Of a stretch of DNA of 64,000 nucleotides, positions 34,402-43,271 are shown piece by piece. Position numbers and translations under genes: made by a program. This DNA is from CAIKMD01 sp035552195 (GTDB taxonomy: Bacteria; Pseudomonadota; Alphaproteobacteria; ATCC43930; CGMCC-115725), in the NCBI GenBank assembly GCA_035552195.1, contig DASZLU010000026.1:124001-188000 (forward strand), read 5' to 3'. The notes beneath the pieces were generated by a model. The model searched no databases, was not told where the DNA came from, and saw only the letters and a program-made list of their open reading frames with translations. The first letter of the stretch is position 1; every line of letters starts with the position of its first letter.

Positions 34402-35649
34402 TCAATCGCATGGCTGAAGCTGCAGGCGGCTCAACGCGATGCCCAATCTTCGGATATCAGGGTTCATCGGATTGCGATCGGATGGACGCACTGTGTGTAG
34501 CACGCGAAATGCGATGCAAACATGATCGGCCGGAGCGCACAATGCTTCTGCTGAAACGCGAGCTTCCATCAACACCCGCGCGCCCATCTGGACAGCCCGA
34601 AAAGACACGGCAGTGCCGTTCACTTGCACTTCCAGGCATTGCAGCGCCTCTGACGAGGCTGCGTGTTCGACCCAGAAGCGTAGGAGGTGCGGTCCGCTTG
34701 TCGTCAGGGCTAGGTGAAGCGTCGCTTCCTGATCGCTCCAGCAATACCATCCGTCCCCTGCCTGCTCTCTGATGTGCCAGCCTCGACCGCGGATCGGCTG
34801 GTCAAACGTAAATTCCGCGGCGTCAGGGAGTCGGTCCCGAAGACAATTCGCGTGCGCTACCGGGTTACGGAGCGCGCGCCTCCGCTCCCACCAGAGCTGG
34901 TGGGCGCACCTGTATAGCTCCAGATCAAGATCGGTCAGCTCGGCAAGGGCGGCCATGGTCTCCGGTGGCTCCGCAGACCTCGTCTCCGAGGTCGCGTTGT
35001 CGTGGGGCATCGCACCGAATTCGTCATGTCCAAAGTGCGGGCCAAGCCCGGCAAGCGATTCTGTCATGAATTCGGTCAATAGAAGGCCCGCGCACGCCTC
35101 GAGGTGTTTCTTGGCTAGCGTCAGCAGGTCCCGCTGCTGTTGGGCGGAAGTGCTGACTGCCGAGGCGCCGGCCAAAAACCTGGTTTGCACGTTTCCAAGA
35201 TTCTTTTGCGCAAGCTCAGGTTCGCGACGCAGAAACGCTGCAAGGTTGGCACAGTCGTTGAGCCGACGGATTTCGTCGAGGACTTGTGCCGCAGTGTCGT
35301 TACCGATTTTGGCAGCAATTGACTGAATTTCCATCCTCAGCCTGGGGGTGCGCTGATAGTGATAAGCCGAAAGCGCCCGATCGATGGGATTCCTCAAGCA
35401 GGTGAGGACGAATGGCGGCCGCCGATATCGATCCACGTAGTCGAAATCGAAATGCCCGGCTACGAAGGCGTAATCGTCGAAGTTCGCCTCTTGGGTCGCG
35501 CGCGGACCCGGATCCAGCAAGCACTCCTTCGCCGAAAAGCGGTGGAACAGATAATGTTTGAGAGAAGTGCCAGCTGTTTTCGGAATGTGCAGAAACAGAA
35601 TTCTATCTGCGTTCGGCATCGCATCTACTTCTTGCGGGATACCATGCAT
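34402..35649 (-). CDS. Sulfotransferase family protein with C-terminal extra domain
   Basis: A 415-residue protein. The PAPS 5'-phosphosulfate loop is LFLHIPKTAGTSLKHYLF (about residues 18-35), with the 3'-phosphate loop seen in FVLTCLRNPIDRALSAYHYQ (about 80). These identify a carbohydrate-type sulfotransferase domain of about 260 residues. The C-terminal 140 residues (from RGRGWHIREQAGDGWYCWSD on) form a beta-rich module with WVEHAASSEALQCLEVQVNG that resembles carbohydrate-binding or DUF7024-like sandwiches. The start at 35649 or an internal ATG at 35619 are both possible. A role in sulfating a surface polysaccharide is likely. Confidence 0.82.
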   Translation of the reverse strand: MHGIPQEVDAMPNADRILFLHIPKTAGTSLKHYLFHRFSAKECLLDPGPRATQEANFDDYAFVAGHFDFDYVDRYRRPPFVLTCLRNPIDRALSAYHYQRTPRLRMEIQSIAAKIGNDTAAQVLDEIRRLNDCANLAAFLRREPELAQKNLGNVQTRFLAGASAVSTSAQQQRDLLTLAKKHLEACAGLLLTEFMTESLAGLGPHFGHDEFGAMPHDNATSETRSAEPPETMAALAELTDLDLELYRCAHQLWWERRRALRNPVAHANCLRDRLPDAAEFTFDQPIRGRGWHIREQAGDGWYCWSDQEATLHLALTTSGPHLLRFWVEHAASSEALQCLEVQVNGTAVSFRAVQMGARVLMEARVSAEALCAPADHVCIAFRVLHTVRPSDRNPMNPDIRRLGIALSRLQLQPCD

Positions 35650-35871
35650 TAAACCATGCGTCCGGGAGGTCGTCGAGTTCCAACAAAATGTCGGAACGAC
35701 GTCGAGCCGACGTCAGCCTAGCTACTCGTCGCGATTGGCTGTTCCCCGCGATCTCGGGAGTGGATTGTTGTAGATATCCGATGGCGCTGCTACGATGAAT
35801 TCAATTCTTAATCGGCGATTGCGCGGCCTGTGCTTGATGTATGTGGTGTTGCCGCAGCTGGTTGCGCGAGG

Positions 35872-36897
35872 ATGATGGCCGAAAGCCCCGGCCGCCATGG
35901 CTGGTGCAGCAAGAGCCCTTGCCCGGTAAGCACTCGGACAGTTGAGGCGAAGATCGCGGAATCGGAACGGAGCTTGGAAACACGCGCGGCGGGATTTTCA
36001 CGCGATCGACATCGGACAGGCCGTCGTTGGTTGCGTCCGCCGCTCTGGGTTTACGAGCAATATGCGCCTCGGCGACTCCGGGTCGATCGAAATGGCGACG
36101 CCGGAGAAACAACTTCCGAAGTGCTGCCCAGGATCGCCATCGTCACGCCGACGCTCAATCGCCGAAACTACCTGCCGGCGACTGTCGACAGCGTTATTGA
36201 GCAGCGCTATCCGCGGCTCGATTATCGCGTTCAGGATGGCGGATCAACGGACGGCACCCAGGATTTGCTTGCTTCCTACGGTTCCGCACTATCATGGCGT
36301 AGCGAACCCGACCATGGCCAGGCGGACGCGATCAACCGCGCCTTTTCTGAATGCGATGGCGAGATCATGGCCTACCTCAACAGCGACGATACGCTGCTTC
36401 CGGGCACGCTTTTCTATGTAGCGCGCCTATTTCAGGCTCATCCCGACATCGACGTTATCTATGGGCAGCGCATCTTCATCGATGGGATTGGACGTGAGAT
36501 CGGACGCGCGGTGTTGCCACGGCATGACGCGCAGGCAATCTATTGGGCCGACTTCGTTCCGCAAGAAACGATGTTCTGGCGCCGCCGTGTCTGGACGGGA
36601 GCGGGTCCCCTCGACGAAACCCTGTATTATGCCCTCGACTGGGACTTCATCGTCCGGGCTCATCAGGCGGGCTTCAAATTCCTGCGCGCGCCGCGTTTTC
36701 TCGCGTGCTTCAGGGTCCATGATCAGCAGAAGGTTGCAACAATGTACGGCGAGGCGCGCGCAGAGATACCGAAGGTGCGTCGCCGGTATTTGGGTTACGA
36801 GCCCTCCCATAGCGAGGTCGTCAGGAACCTGTTGCCCTACCTCGTGCGCCAATTCGCCGTTCACTGGCTCTACCGGGCTCGGATTTTAAGCTTCTAA
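35872..36897 (+). CDS. GT2 family glycosyltransferase (copy 1 of a tandem pair)
   Basis: About 341 residues from ATG 35872. The GT-A core begins PRIAIVTPTLNRRNYLPATVDSVIEQ (about residue 86), followed by VQDGGSTDGTQDLL, the DxD-like YLNSDDTLLPGTLFYVA, and VPQETMFWRRRVWTGAGPLDE with LDWDFIVR. The first 85 residues are a poorly conserved basic lead. The catalytic end (RFLACFRVHDQQK) matches the neighbouring gene closely, so the two are tandem paralogues. No ribosome binding site is strong. It is divergent from the sulfotransferase gene. Confidence 0.88.
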   Translation: MMAESPGRHGWCSKSPCPVSTRTVEAKIAESERSLETRAAGFSRDRHRTGRRWLRPPLWVYEQYAPRRLRVDRNGDAGETTSEVLPRIAIVTPTLNRRNYLPATVDSVIEQRYPRLDYRVQDGGSTDGTQDLLASYGSALSWRSEPDHGQADAINRAFSECDGEIMAYLNSDDTLLPGTLFYVARLFQAHPDIDVIYGQRIFIDGIGREIGRAVLPRHDAQAIYWADFVPQETMFWRRRVWTGAGPLDETLYYALDWDFIVRAHQAGFKFLRAPRFLACFRVHDQQKVATMYGEARAEIPKVRRRYLGYEPSHSEVVRNLLPYLVRQFAVHWLYRARILSF

Positions 36898-36958
36898 CCA
36901 AAATCGCGAGCCTAAATCGCGGCGCGGGTCAACGCGGCTCGCAGGAGAGACGGAAATC

Positions 36959-38017
36959 ATGGCGGGTAAAATCGAGGGCCAGGAGGGTATCACCGTCTTC
37001 GAGCCTGCGGCTGCACAGGGCGACGCCACGTCGACTGCCGGGGACGCGCAACATTGGCGCGACATCATGCGTCGCCTGAACCGCATTGAGCGCCGAGGCG
37101 ATATGGTCGCCCAAATGATTTCGGGCCATCCCTATCAGCTTGCGCGCGGAAGATTTCGACCCCGCCTGTGGACGCCCGAGCAATACGCCTCCCGCCACCT
37201 TCGGGTGCCGCCGGCATATCGGCTGGAAAAGGCCCCGGTCGATTCGCCGGCAATTGCGATCGTCACGCCGTCGTTGAACCAGGGTCCTTTGATCGGCGCA
37301 ACGATCAACAGCGTGCTGGAGCAGAATTATCCGAACCTCTCATATCTGGTTCAGGATGGCGGCTCTCGCGACGAGACCCTGGGGATACTTGAATCCTACG
37401 GCGACAAGCTGTCATGGCGGAGCGAGCGGGATAGCGGGCAGGCAAACGCGATCAATCGCGGCTTTCGCGCTATCGAAGGCGACATCATGGGCTACTTGAA
37501 CAGCGACGATGTGTTGTTGCCCGGAACCCTCGCGTATGTCGCAAAAGCTTTCCAACAATATCCAGAGGTGGATATCGTCTACGGTCATCGGATCTTCATT
37601 AACGTGGACGGGTTCGAAATCGGACGGTGTGTCCTGCCGCCGCACGACGCGAAAACGCTGCAATGGGCTGATTACGTTCCCCAAGAAACATTATTTTGGC
37701 GTCGGCGCGTGTGGGAATCCATGGCGCCGTTCGACGAGTCGTTCCAGTATGCGCTCGATTGGGATTTCATCCTGCGCGTCCAAGCCGCCGGGTTCCAGTT
37801 CTTGCGCCTGCCTCGGTTCCTCGCCTGTTTCCGCGTTCACGAACAACAGAAGACAATCGATATCGCGGAGGTTGGAGCGGCCGAGATGAAACGACTAAGG
37901 GTCCGCTACCTTAGCGAAGCCCCCGGCATGTATGAGCTCAGGCGAGCCATCTCAGGCTATCTCCGCAGGCAAATGGGCTATCATTGGATGTACCGGCTGG
38001 GACTGCTCCGATATTGA
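36959..38017 (+). CDS. GT2 family glycosyltransferase (copy 2 of a tandem pair)
   Basis: A 352-residue inverting GT2 enzyme. IAIVTPSLNQGPLIGATINSVLEQ (about residue 100) opens the core. VQDGGSRDETLGIL binds the nucleotide, YLNSDDVLLPGTLAYVAKAFQ holds the metal Asp pair, VPQETLFWRRRVWESM and LDWDFILRVQ mark the acceptor side, and RFLACFRVHEQQK ends the core. It lies 61 bp after copy 1 in the same direction and shares most motif residues with it while the N-terminal leads differ. The pair may add two successive sugars of one repeat unit. Confidence 0.9.
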   Translation: MAGKIEGQEGITVFEPAAAQGDATSTAGDAQHWRDIMRRLNRIERRGDMVAQMISGHPYQLARGRFRPRLWTPEQYASRHLRVPPAYRLEKAPVDSPAIAIVTPSLNQGPLIGATINSVLEQNYPNLSYLVQDGGSRDETLGILESYGDKLSWRSERDSGQANAINRGFRAIEGDIMGYLNSDDVLLPGTLAYVAKAFQQYPEVDIVYGHRIFINVDGFEIGRCVLPPHDAKTLQWADYVPQETLFWRRRVWESMAPFDESFQYALDWDFILRVQAAGFQFLRLPRFLACFRVHEQQKTIDIAEVGAAEMKRLRVRYLSEAPGMYELRRAISGYLRRQMGYHWMYRLGLLRY

Positions 38018-38087
38018 TCTGATCCCGGCCGTGACCGGATAAATAGACCCCGGCTTCGCTGGGACAGCGGTAGGAGAGGAACGGGGC

Positions 38088-39041
38088 ATGAAACTGAAAT
38101 CGCGCGTGTGTTTCATCGCGCTCACGGCTTTTCTCGCCGTGTCATCGGCCCATGCCGCCGAGAAGCTTCCCGTCGGCAAAGCGGCGCTCACCTCCTCGGC
38201 GGTGCTGCCGGTCGATATCGGCGTGAAGGCGGGGATCTTCGCCAGGCACGGGCTCGATGTGGAGATCGTCGTCTTTCAGGGTGCGGCGAAGATGCATCAG
38301 GCGATGCTCGCGGGCAGCGTCGATCTCGGGATTGGCGGCGGGCCTGAGATGGCGCTCATCGCCAAAGGTGCGCCCGAACTGGCGGTGTGCAATGTCGCGC
38401 CGGAGGTCGCCTTTCTCGGCATTCTCGTGCCGGGGGATTCGCCGATCCGGAACGTCGCCGATCTCAAGGGCAAGAAGATGGCGGTCGCGGCCGTCGGCGG
38501 CCTTGCTTATTGGCTGACGCTCGAGCTCGACCGCCGTGAGGGCTGGGGTCCGAAGGGCATGGATATCGTCGAGATCGGCAACAGCCCAGCATCGGTGGTC
38601 GCGTCGCTCAAGACGCGCGCGGTCGACGCCGCCTATACCGGAACCGTGCTCGCTTTTACGATGGAAGAAGAAGGCACCGGGCGTCTGCTCATCCCGGCCT
38701 CGAAATACGCCGGCCATGTCGGGGGTGGCGTGATCTATGCGACTAAGCGGATCATGGCCGGCAATCCCGATGCGATCCGCCGCTTTCTTGCCGGCTGGCT
38801 CGAGACCATCGCCTATATGCGAGCCCATCGCGACGAAAGCGTCGCGGTCGAGCGCGAGGTCACCCACGCCTCCGCGGCCGTACAGGGCAAGGAATTCGAT
38901 CTCAACCTCGGCGCGTTCTCAAACGATTGCCGCTTCGATGCCGAGACGCTGGCCAATCTCAAGCGCTCTTTCGCCGATCTGAAGCTCACCGATACGCCAC
39001 CCGATATGGCGAGTCTCTATACCGAGAAATTCCTGCCGTGA
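38088..39041 (+). CDS. ABC substrate-binding protein, NMT1/TauA type (no own permease)
   Basis: A 317-residue protein with a signal peptide cut near AHAA (residue 25). The mature part begins EKLPVGKAALTSSAVLPVDIGVKAGIFARHGLDVEIVVF and continues LAGSVDLGIGGGPEMALI and LKGKKMAVAAVGG, standard lobe-1 and hinge motifs. GGAGAGG lies upstream of the ATG. The next gene starts inside its stop codon (GTGA), so two binding proteins are encoded in tandem here. No ATPase or permease is adjacent. Ligand class could be sulfonates, nitrate-like or aromatic compounds. Confidence 0.9.
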   Translation: MKLKSRVCFIALTAFLAVSSAHAAEKLPVGKAALTSSAVLPVDIGVKAGIFARHGLDVEIVVFQGAAKMHQAMLAGSVDLGIGGGPEMALIAKGAPELAVCNVAPEVAFLGILVPGDSPIRNVADLKGKKMAVAAVGGLAYWLTLELDRREGWGPKGMDIVEIGNSPASVVASLKTRAVDAAYTGTVLAFTMEEEGTGRLLIPASKYAGHVGGGVIYATKRIMAGNPDAIRRFLAGWLETIAYMRAHRDESVAVEREVTHASAAVQGKEFDLNLGAFSNDCRFDAETLANLKRSFADLKLTDTPPDMASLYTEKFLP

Positions 39042-39983
39042 GGCTCGTCGCATCGGCCGCGGCCGTACTGCTTGCTGCTCGTGGGCGACAGCGCGCATGC
39101 CGCCGATCACCTGCGCATCGGCAAGGCCGAGGCGGCCGCTTTCGATTTCGCGCCGGTCGAGATCGGCAGTGAGAACGGCATCTTCGCCAAATACGGCATC
39201 GAGACCGAGAGTGTCGGTTTCGGCGGCGGCGCCAAGATGCATCAGGCGATGGCAGCGCGGCAGCTCGATATTGCGCTCGGCTCCGGGCCGGAGATGGCAT
39301 CGATCGCCAAAGGCTCGCCGGAAATGACGGTGGCTGCGATGTTCGGCGCGCCGATGAACATCTCGATCATCGTCAGGAAGGATTCGCCGATCACCAAGAT
39401 CGAGCAGCTGAAAGGTAAGACCATCGGCTCGGGACCGGCGAACAGTCTCACCGGCTGGACCGCGCTCGAGACAGCGCGCCGCGAGGGGTGGGGGCACGAC
39501 GGGATTCACATTGCCGATGCCGGTGGCCGGGCCGGCATCATCGCCGCGCTCATGACCGGCAATGTCGATGCCGGGGTCGACGGGACCGAAGACGCTTACG
39601 AGCTGCAGGCGCAAGGCAAGGTGCGCATCCTGATCCGCATGGGCGATGTTATCCCGGATTTTCTCGGCCATGTGATCTTCGCCTCGAACGATCTCGTCGC
39701 GCGGGACCCGGCGCTGCTGCGACGCTTCCTCATGGCGTGGTTCGAGACCATCGCTTTCATGGCAACCAACGAGGCGGCGACAGTGAAAGTCGCGCAAGAG
39801 ATATCTCGTCTCTCGCCCGCGATCGCGGTGCAAACCTATCGCGAGCAGATGCCGCTGTTCTCGCGTGACGGCCGCTTCGATACGAAGGCGCTTGCGGTGG
39901 TGGCGCAGGCGATCATCGATACCGGCTTGCTCGACAAAAAGCCTGACATGGCGGCGCTCTATACGGAACAGTATTTGCCGTGA
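39038..39983 (+). pseudogene. ABC substrate-binding protein with frameshift in the signal peptide
   Basis: The natural start appears to be GTG 39038, overlapping the previous stop. It gives RLVASAAAVL, but at about 39070 the frame moves by one base. The rest (LLVGDSAHAADHLRIGKAEAA on) continues to 39983 in another frame. Removing one base near 39071 would yield a perfect signal peptide ending SAHA and a 314-residue protein. The mature sequence has all NMT1-type motifs (FAPVEIGSENGIFAKYGIETESV, AARQLDIALGSGPEMASI, LKGKTIGSGPANSL). A TTG at 39072 could still start translation but would give a very short export signal. Either the gene is damaged or the sequence has an indel. Confidence 0.8.
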
Positions 39984-39984
39984 A

Positions 39985-40015
39985 AAAAGCGAGCGGCTTT
40001 GGGCCGCCCGCTTTT
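39985..40015 (+). terminator. Rho-independent terminator between convergent genes
   Basis: AAAAGCGAGCGGC (39985-39997), loop TTTGG, GCCGCCCGCTTTT (40003-40015): twelve of thirteen pairs match. It starts two bases after the stop of the binding-protein gene. The A run on one side and T run on the other let it work in both directions, also ending the leftward HD-domain gene. Confidence 0.85.
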
Positions 40016-40070
40016 CAGCTGTTCGAGCCGGCGGCGCCTGGCGCCGCGGTCGATGGTTCCCGCGCCGCGC

Positions 40071-40841
40071 TTAGAGGTACTTCGTCGGGCGGCGGATCGT
40101 GCGCCACATGAAGGCGTTCGGGCTGTTGTCGAAGCCCAGGCCTTCTTCCGGTTGCTTGAAGTGGCGGCCGATAATGTCCTCGAACGGCTCCCAGGTCACG
40201 ACTACGTTCGGATCGAAGGAATAGAGGTCGTGCACGGTGATCATGCGCGCCGTCATATACCATTTGTGCGCCCGTGCCTTCTTATATGCCTCTTGGATAT
40301 AGGGCTCGGGCACATAGTCCTTGCCGAAATGCCGGACATACATTTCGGGATAGGAATAGCCGACCGATTCATCGGGGAAGAAGCGGACCGCCTGATGCGC
40401 GCGGATCGCCCAGCTGATTTCTTCGTCGACATAAGGCTCGATCAGCGCCGCGCCCCAATAGCCGTGATCGCTCTTGATGAAGATCGAATTGGCGATGTCG
40501 TGCAGCAGGCAGGCGAGGACGATCTTCTCGGGCATGCCCTTCTTCAGCGCGAGATTGCCGCTTTGCAGCAAATGCTGCGTCCCGCCGGCGCGATATTTGA
40601 AGAAGTCCAGCAGCTTCGGCTGCGCCGGCATCTTCGGCAGACGCGGGTCGTCGTCCATCAGATAGAATTTGCCCTTGCGGTCGGCGACGCTGAGGCTCGC
40701 GCCCATGTTGGTGGGGCCGAGATTGCCATCGGCCATGTTGTAGAGCGCCGATTTGGAGATCAGCACGTCGAGCTCATCGCTCATCTTGCGCTCGAGTGCG
40801 TCGGCGCGATCGTCCAACGACATTGAAGTGCCTTCCGCCAT
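40071..40841 (-). CDS. HD-domain protein (predicted phosphohydrolase)
   Basis: A 256-residue soluble protein with an HD metal site: His90 in GGTQHLLQSG, His114-Asp115 in LACLLHDIANS, His126 in SDHGYWGAAL, and His149 in AIRAHQAVRFFPDE. The spacing fits HD-superfamily hydrolases acting on phosphate esters or on inositol-like diols. The rest (EMYVRHFGKDYVPEPYIQEAYKKARAHKWYM) is conserved-looking but not recognised. It lies between binding proteins and a Rieske oxygenase, so it may act on the same pathway; its own substrate is not known. Confidence 0.8.
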   Translation of the reverse strand: MAEGTSMSLDDRADALERKMSDELDVLISKSALYNMADGNLGPTNMGASLSVADRKGKFYLMDDDPRLPKMPAQPKLLDFFKYRAGGTQHLLQSGNLALKKGMPEKIVLACLLHDIANSIFIKSDHGYWGAALIEPYVDEEISWAIRAHQAVRFFPDESVGYSYPEMYVRHFGKDYVPEPYIQEAYKKARAHKWYMTARMITVHDLYSFDPNVVVTWEPFEDIIGRHFKQPEEGLGFDNSPNAFMWRTIRRPTKYL

Positions 40842-41009
40842 GACTCTGTCTCCCGCCTGCGTTTCCCCGGAATGGCACCATTTTAGGGCAATGCGCGGAG
40901 CCCTGACAATCGCGCCTCAGCCGGCGACCGGATTGGTTGCCCTCCGGGCTTGAAATCGCGGCTTGTGCCCTGGGATACTCGGTCGAGCATCGAAAACCGG
41001 GAGACGGGC

Positions 41010-42200
41010 ATGGACAACAATCAGGCGGAACGAGGCACCGGTATCTCGTCTCTTGGCTACAAGGATATATTGCGCATCGGTCCCGGCACCATCGGCGGCA
41101 CGTATCTGCGGCGGTTTTGGCACCCGATTTTTGTTGGCCGCGACATCGCACCCGGTCACGTCAAGCCGATCCGTATCCTCGGCGAGGACCTGACGCTCTA
41201 TCGCGGCGCCTCGGGGACGCCGCACATCGTCGCAAGGCGCTGCCCGCATCGCGGTGTTTATCTGTCGCTCGGCTTCGTCGAAGGCGAGCATATTCAATGC
41301 GCCTATCACGGCTGGCGGTTCACGTCCGAGGGTCGATGCGTGGCGCAGCCTGCCGAGCCGCGTCCTTTTTGCGATCGCATCAGCATCAAGGCGTATCCGA
41401 CGCGCGAGTATCTCGGCTTGATCTTCGTCTATCTCGGCGAAGGCGAGCCCCCGCCGCTGCCGCGGCTGGGCGATTACGAGGATGAAGAGCTTTACGACTG
41501 CCAGATCGCGGCTGACACCTGGCCCTGCAGCTATTTCGACCTGCTCGAGAATGCGAGCGACATGGCGCATACCGCTTTTCTGCATTGGCAGTTCGGCTAC
41601 GGCATTCCCAGCGATGTACGGTGGGAAGAGAATGTGTGCGGCATGTTCGGCTCGTGGGCGGGAACGGGCAAGAACGAGGTGTTCAACAACAGTTATTTCG
41701 ACATGCCGACTGCCGTCGAATTCACGCCGTCGCGGCCGGGCGGGGTCGGGTTTTTCACGCGCGGCTATCGCATTCCGCGCGATGACGATTCCGCTGTTCG
41801 CTTCAATCTCGTTGCCATCCCGCGCCTCAAGGAAAAGGTCGATGCCGCCCGGGCGACGCATACAAGGTCGACGACGAATGGGCCGAGTGCAGTCGAGGTG
41901 GCCCGCGGATTGATCGATGGCGTCGAAGACATGCTTACCTTTAAGGAGCGCACCGACACGAGGGAGAATTTCTTCCTCACCAATGTCCAGGATCTTTCCG
42001 TGCTGGCGAGCCTCGGTCCCGTCGCCGACCGCGATTTTCCCGAGAACCGCGGCGCCACGGATCTCAGCATTGTCATGATGCGCCGGCTGTTCGTACGCGA
42101 GCTGACCGCCTTGGCCGAGGGTCGACCGCTCAAGGAGTGGAAGCGCCCCGAATATCTGTGGAAGGACGTGGCGGCGGTGCATCGCGAACTGATGGGATGA
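41010..42200 (+). CDS. Rieske aromatic-ring oxygenase, large subunit
   Basis: A 396-residue oxygenase. The Rieske 2Fe-2S ligands are Cys78, His80, Cys97 and His100 (CPHRG and CAYHGW). The mononuclear iron site lies in LLENASDMAHTAFLHWQFGYG (given as the landmark near residue 175; the paired His and nearby Asp are visible). It belongs to the broad phthalate/vanillate-type group that attacks aromatic or steroid rings using electrons from a separate reductase. No reductase or ferredoxin gene is adjacent. The ATG at 41010 follows GGGAGACGG. Its stop overlaps the alpha/beta hydrolase start (ATGA), so the two are coupled. Confidence 0.92.
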   Translation: MDNNQAERGTGISSLGYKDILRIGPGTIGGTYLRRFWHPIFVGRDIAPGHVKPIRILGEDLTLYRGASGTPHIVARRCPHRGVYLSLGFVEGEHIQCAYHGWRFTSEGRCVAQPAEPRPFCDRISIKAYPTREYLGLIFVYLGEGEPPPLPRLGDYEDEELYDCQIAADTWPCSYFDLLENASDMAHTAFLHWQFGYGIPSDVRWEENVCGMFGSWAGTGKNEVFNNSYFDMPTAVEFTPSRPGGVGFFTRGYRIPRDDDSAVRFNLVAIPRLKEKVDAARATHTRSTTNGPSAVEVARGLIDGVEDMLTFKERTDTRENFFLTNVQDLSVLASLGPVADRDFPENRGATDLSIVMMRRLFVRELTALAEGRPLKEWKRPEYLWKDVAAVHRELMG

Positions 42201-43009
42201 CCAAGGATTTCGTCACGGTTGCGGGTCTTCGCACGCATTTTTGGCGTGCGGGCAAGGGGCCCGTCCTGCTGATGCTGCACGGGCAATTGCCCGGTTCGTG
42301 CGTTGCCGTCGAATGGGGCGATCAGGTCCAGCGCTTTGCCGATGCGGGCTATTCGGTCTATGCCATCGATGAGGCGGGTTTCGGTCTGACCGACAATCCG
42401 TCCGACTGGTCGATCGAGACGCGTATCGGGCATGCGCGCGCCTTCGTCGATTATATCGCGCCAGAGCGGTATCACATCTGGGGCTGTTCCATGGGAACGC
42501 TCATGGGATGCACGATGGCGATGACCGATCAGCGCATCGACAAGCTGGTCCTGATGCCGTCGACCTTGCTGCCGCCGCCGCTGCCGAATGCGCCGCCGGC
42601 CGCGGCGCCTGCGCCGGGCTCGGTCGGCGAGCTTGCGCGACGCTACACGCCGACGATGGATAACGCGCGCGAACTCTTAAAGCGGGTGTTGAAGAACCCG
42701 GCGGCTTTGACGGACGACCTCGTTCGGCTGCTCTACGAGAATTCGAGCGGCAAGAATGAGGAAGCGGAGCGGCAACGCAACGAGCACGGCCGGCCAGGAC
42801 CGATCTACCAGGATCTGCCGCGCGTCAAGAACCCGTGCCTCATTCATTGGGGCGCCGACGATCCCAATTCGCCGCTGGAGCGCACGATCCTGATGCTGCG
42901 GCTGCTGCCCAATGCCGAGATGCATGTCGTCCGTTCGGCCGGTCATTGGCCGCAAGTCGATCAGCCCGACCGCACCTTCGACCTCGTGAACGCCTACCTC
43001 CGGTCCTAA
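42197..43009 (+). CDS. Alpha/beta hydrolase
   Basis: A 270-residue hydrolase. The oxyanion region is LLMLHGQLPGS (about residue 25), the nucleophile Ser98 lies in WGCSMGTLMG, the Asp is probably in HWGADDPNSPLE, and the catalytic His is in VRSAGHWPQVDQPD. MhpC/meta-cleavage hydrolase-like length and motifs fit C-C or ester hydrolysis. Start overlaps the Rieske gene stop by four bases. A two-step ring oxidation and hydrolysis unit is suggested by the pairing. Confidence 0.92.
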   Translation: MTKDFVTVAGLRTHFWRAGKGPVLLMLHGQLPGSCVAVEWGDQVQRFADAGYSVYAIDEAGFGLTDNPSDWSIETRIGHARAFVDYIAPERYHIWGCSMGTLMGCTMAMTDQRIDKLVLMPSTLLPPPLPNAPPAAAPAPGSVGELARRYTPTMDNARELLKRVLKNPAALTDDLVRLLYENSSGKNEEAERQRNEHGRPGPIYQDLPRVKNPCLIHWGADDPNSPLERTILMLRLLPNAEMHVVRSAGHWPQVDQPDRTFDLVNAYLRS

Positions 43010-43156
43010 ATCGCGCTCGAGCGCTGCGTCTGCGATTGGCCTTTGGTGCCGATCCAATAAAGACCAAGCAGCGGCGTCATGAACGCCAACATCACCAGTG
43101 ATTGCGCCGCCGCGGTGCCTGTCTTGCCGTCATACCGTAGATCGGCGCGATGCGAT

Positions 43157-43174
43157 CAACCTTGAACAAGGTTG
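43157..43174 (+). promoter_or_regulatory. 18-bp palindrome, candidate operator
   Basis: CAACCTTG (43157-43164), AA, CAAGGTTG (43167-43174): a perfect 8-bp inverted repeat with a two-base centre, the size and symmetry of a TetR- or GntR-type site. It lies upstream of the binding protein at 43349 and far from any stop codon that would need a terminator. No cognate regulator gene is adjacent. Confidence 0.5.
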
Positions 43175-43241
43175 AGACCCTAGACCCATCCCATCCCGGC
43201 GATCGACGCCACGTTGAAAGGACCAGCGCGGGACTCTAAGC

Positions 43242-43271
43242 GTGTCAACGTGCGTTCGGGGACGTTGACAC
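43242..43271 (+). promoter_or_regulatory. 30-bp inverted repeat, candidate activator site
   Basis: GTGTCAACGT (43242-43251) and ACGTTGACAC (43262-43271) form a perfect 10-bp inverted repeat with a 10-base spacer. A further half-site ACGTTGA appears at 43211-43217. The repeat sits just upstream of a promoter-like CTGTCA-17-TATGAT, the usual position for an activator such as a LysR-type protein. Confidence 0.5.
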
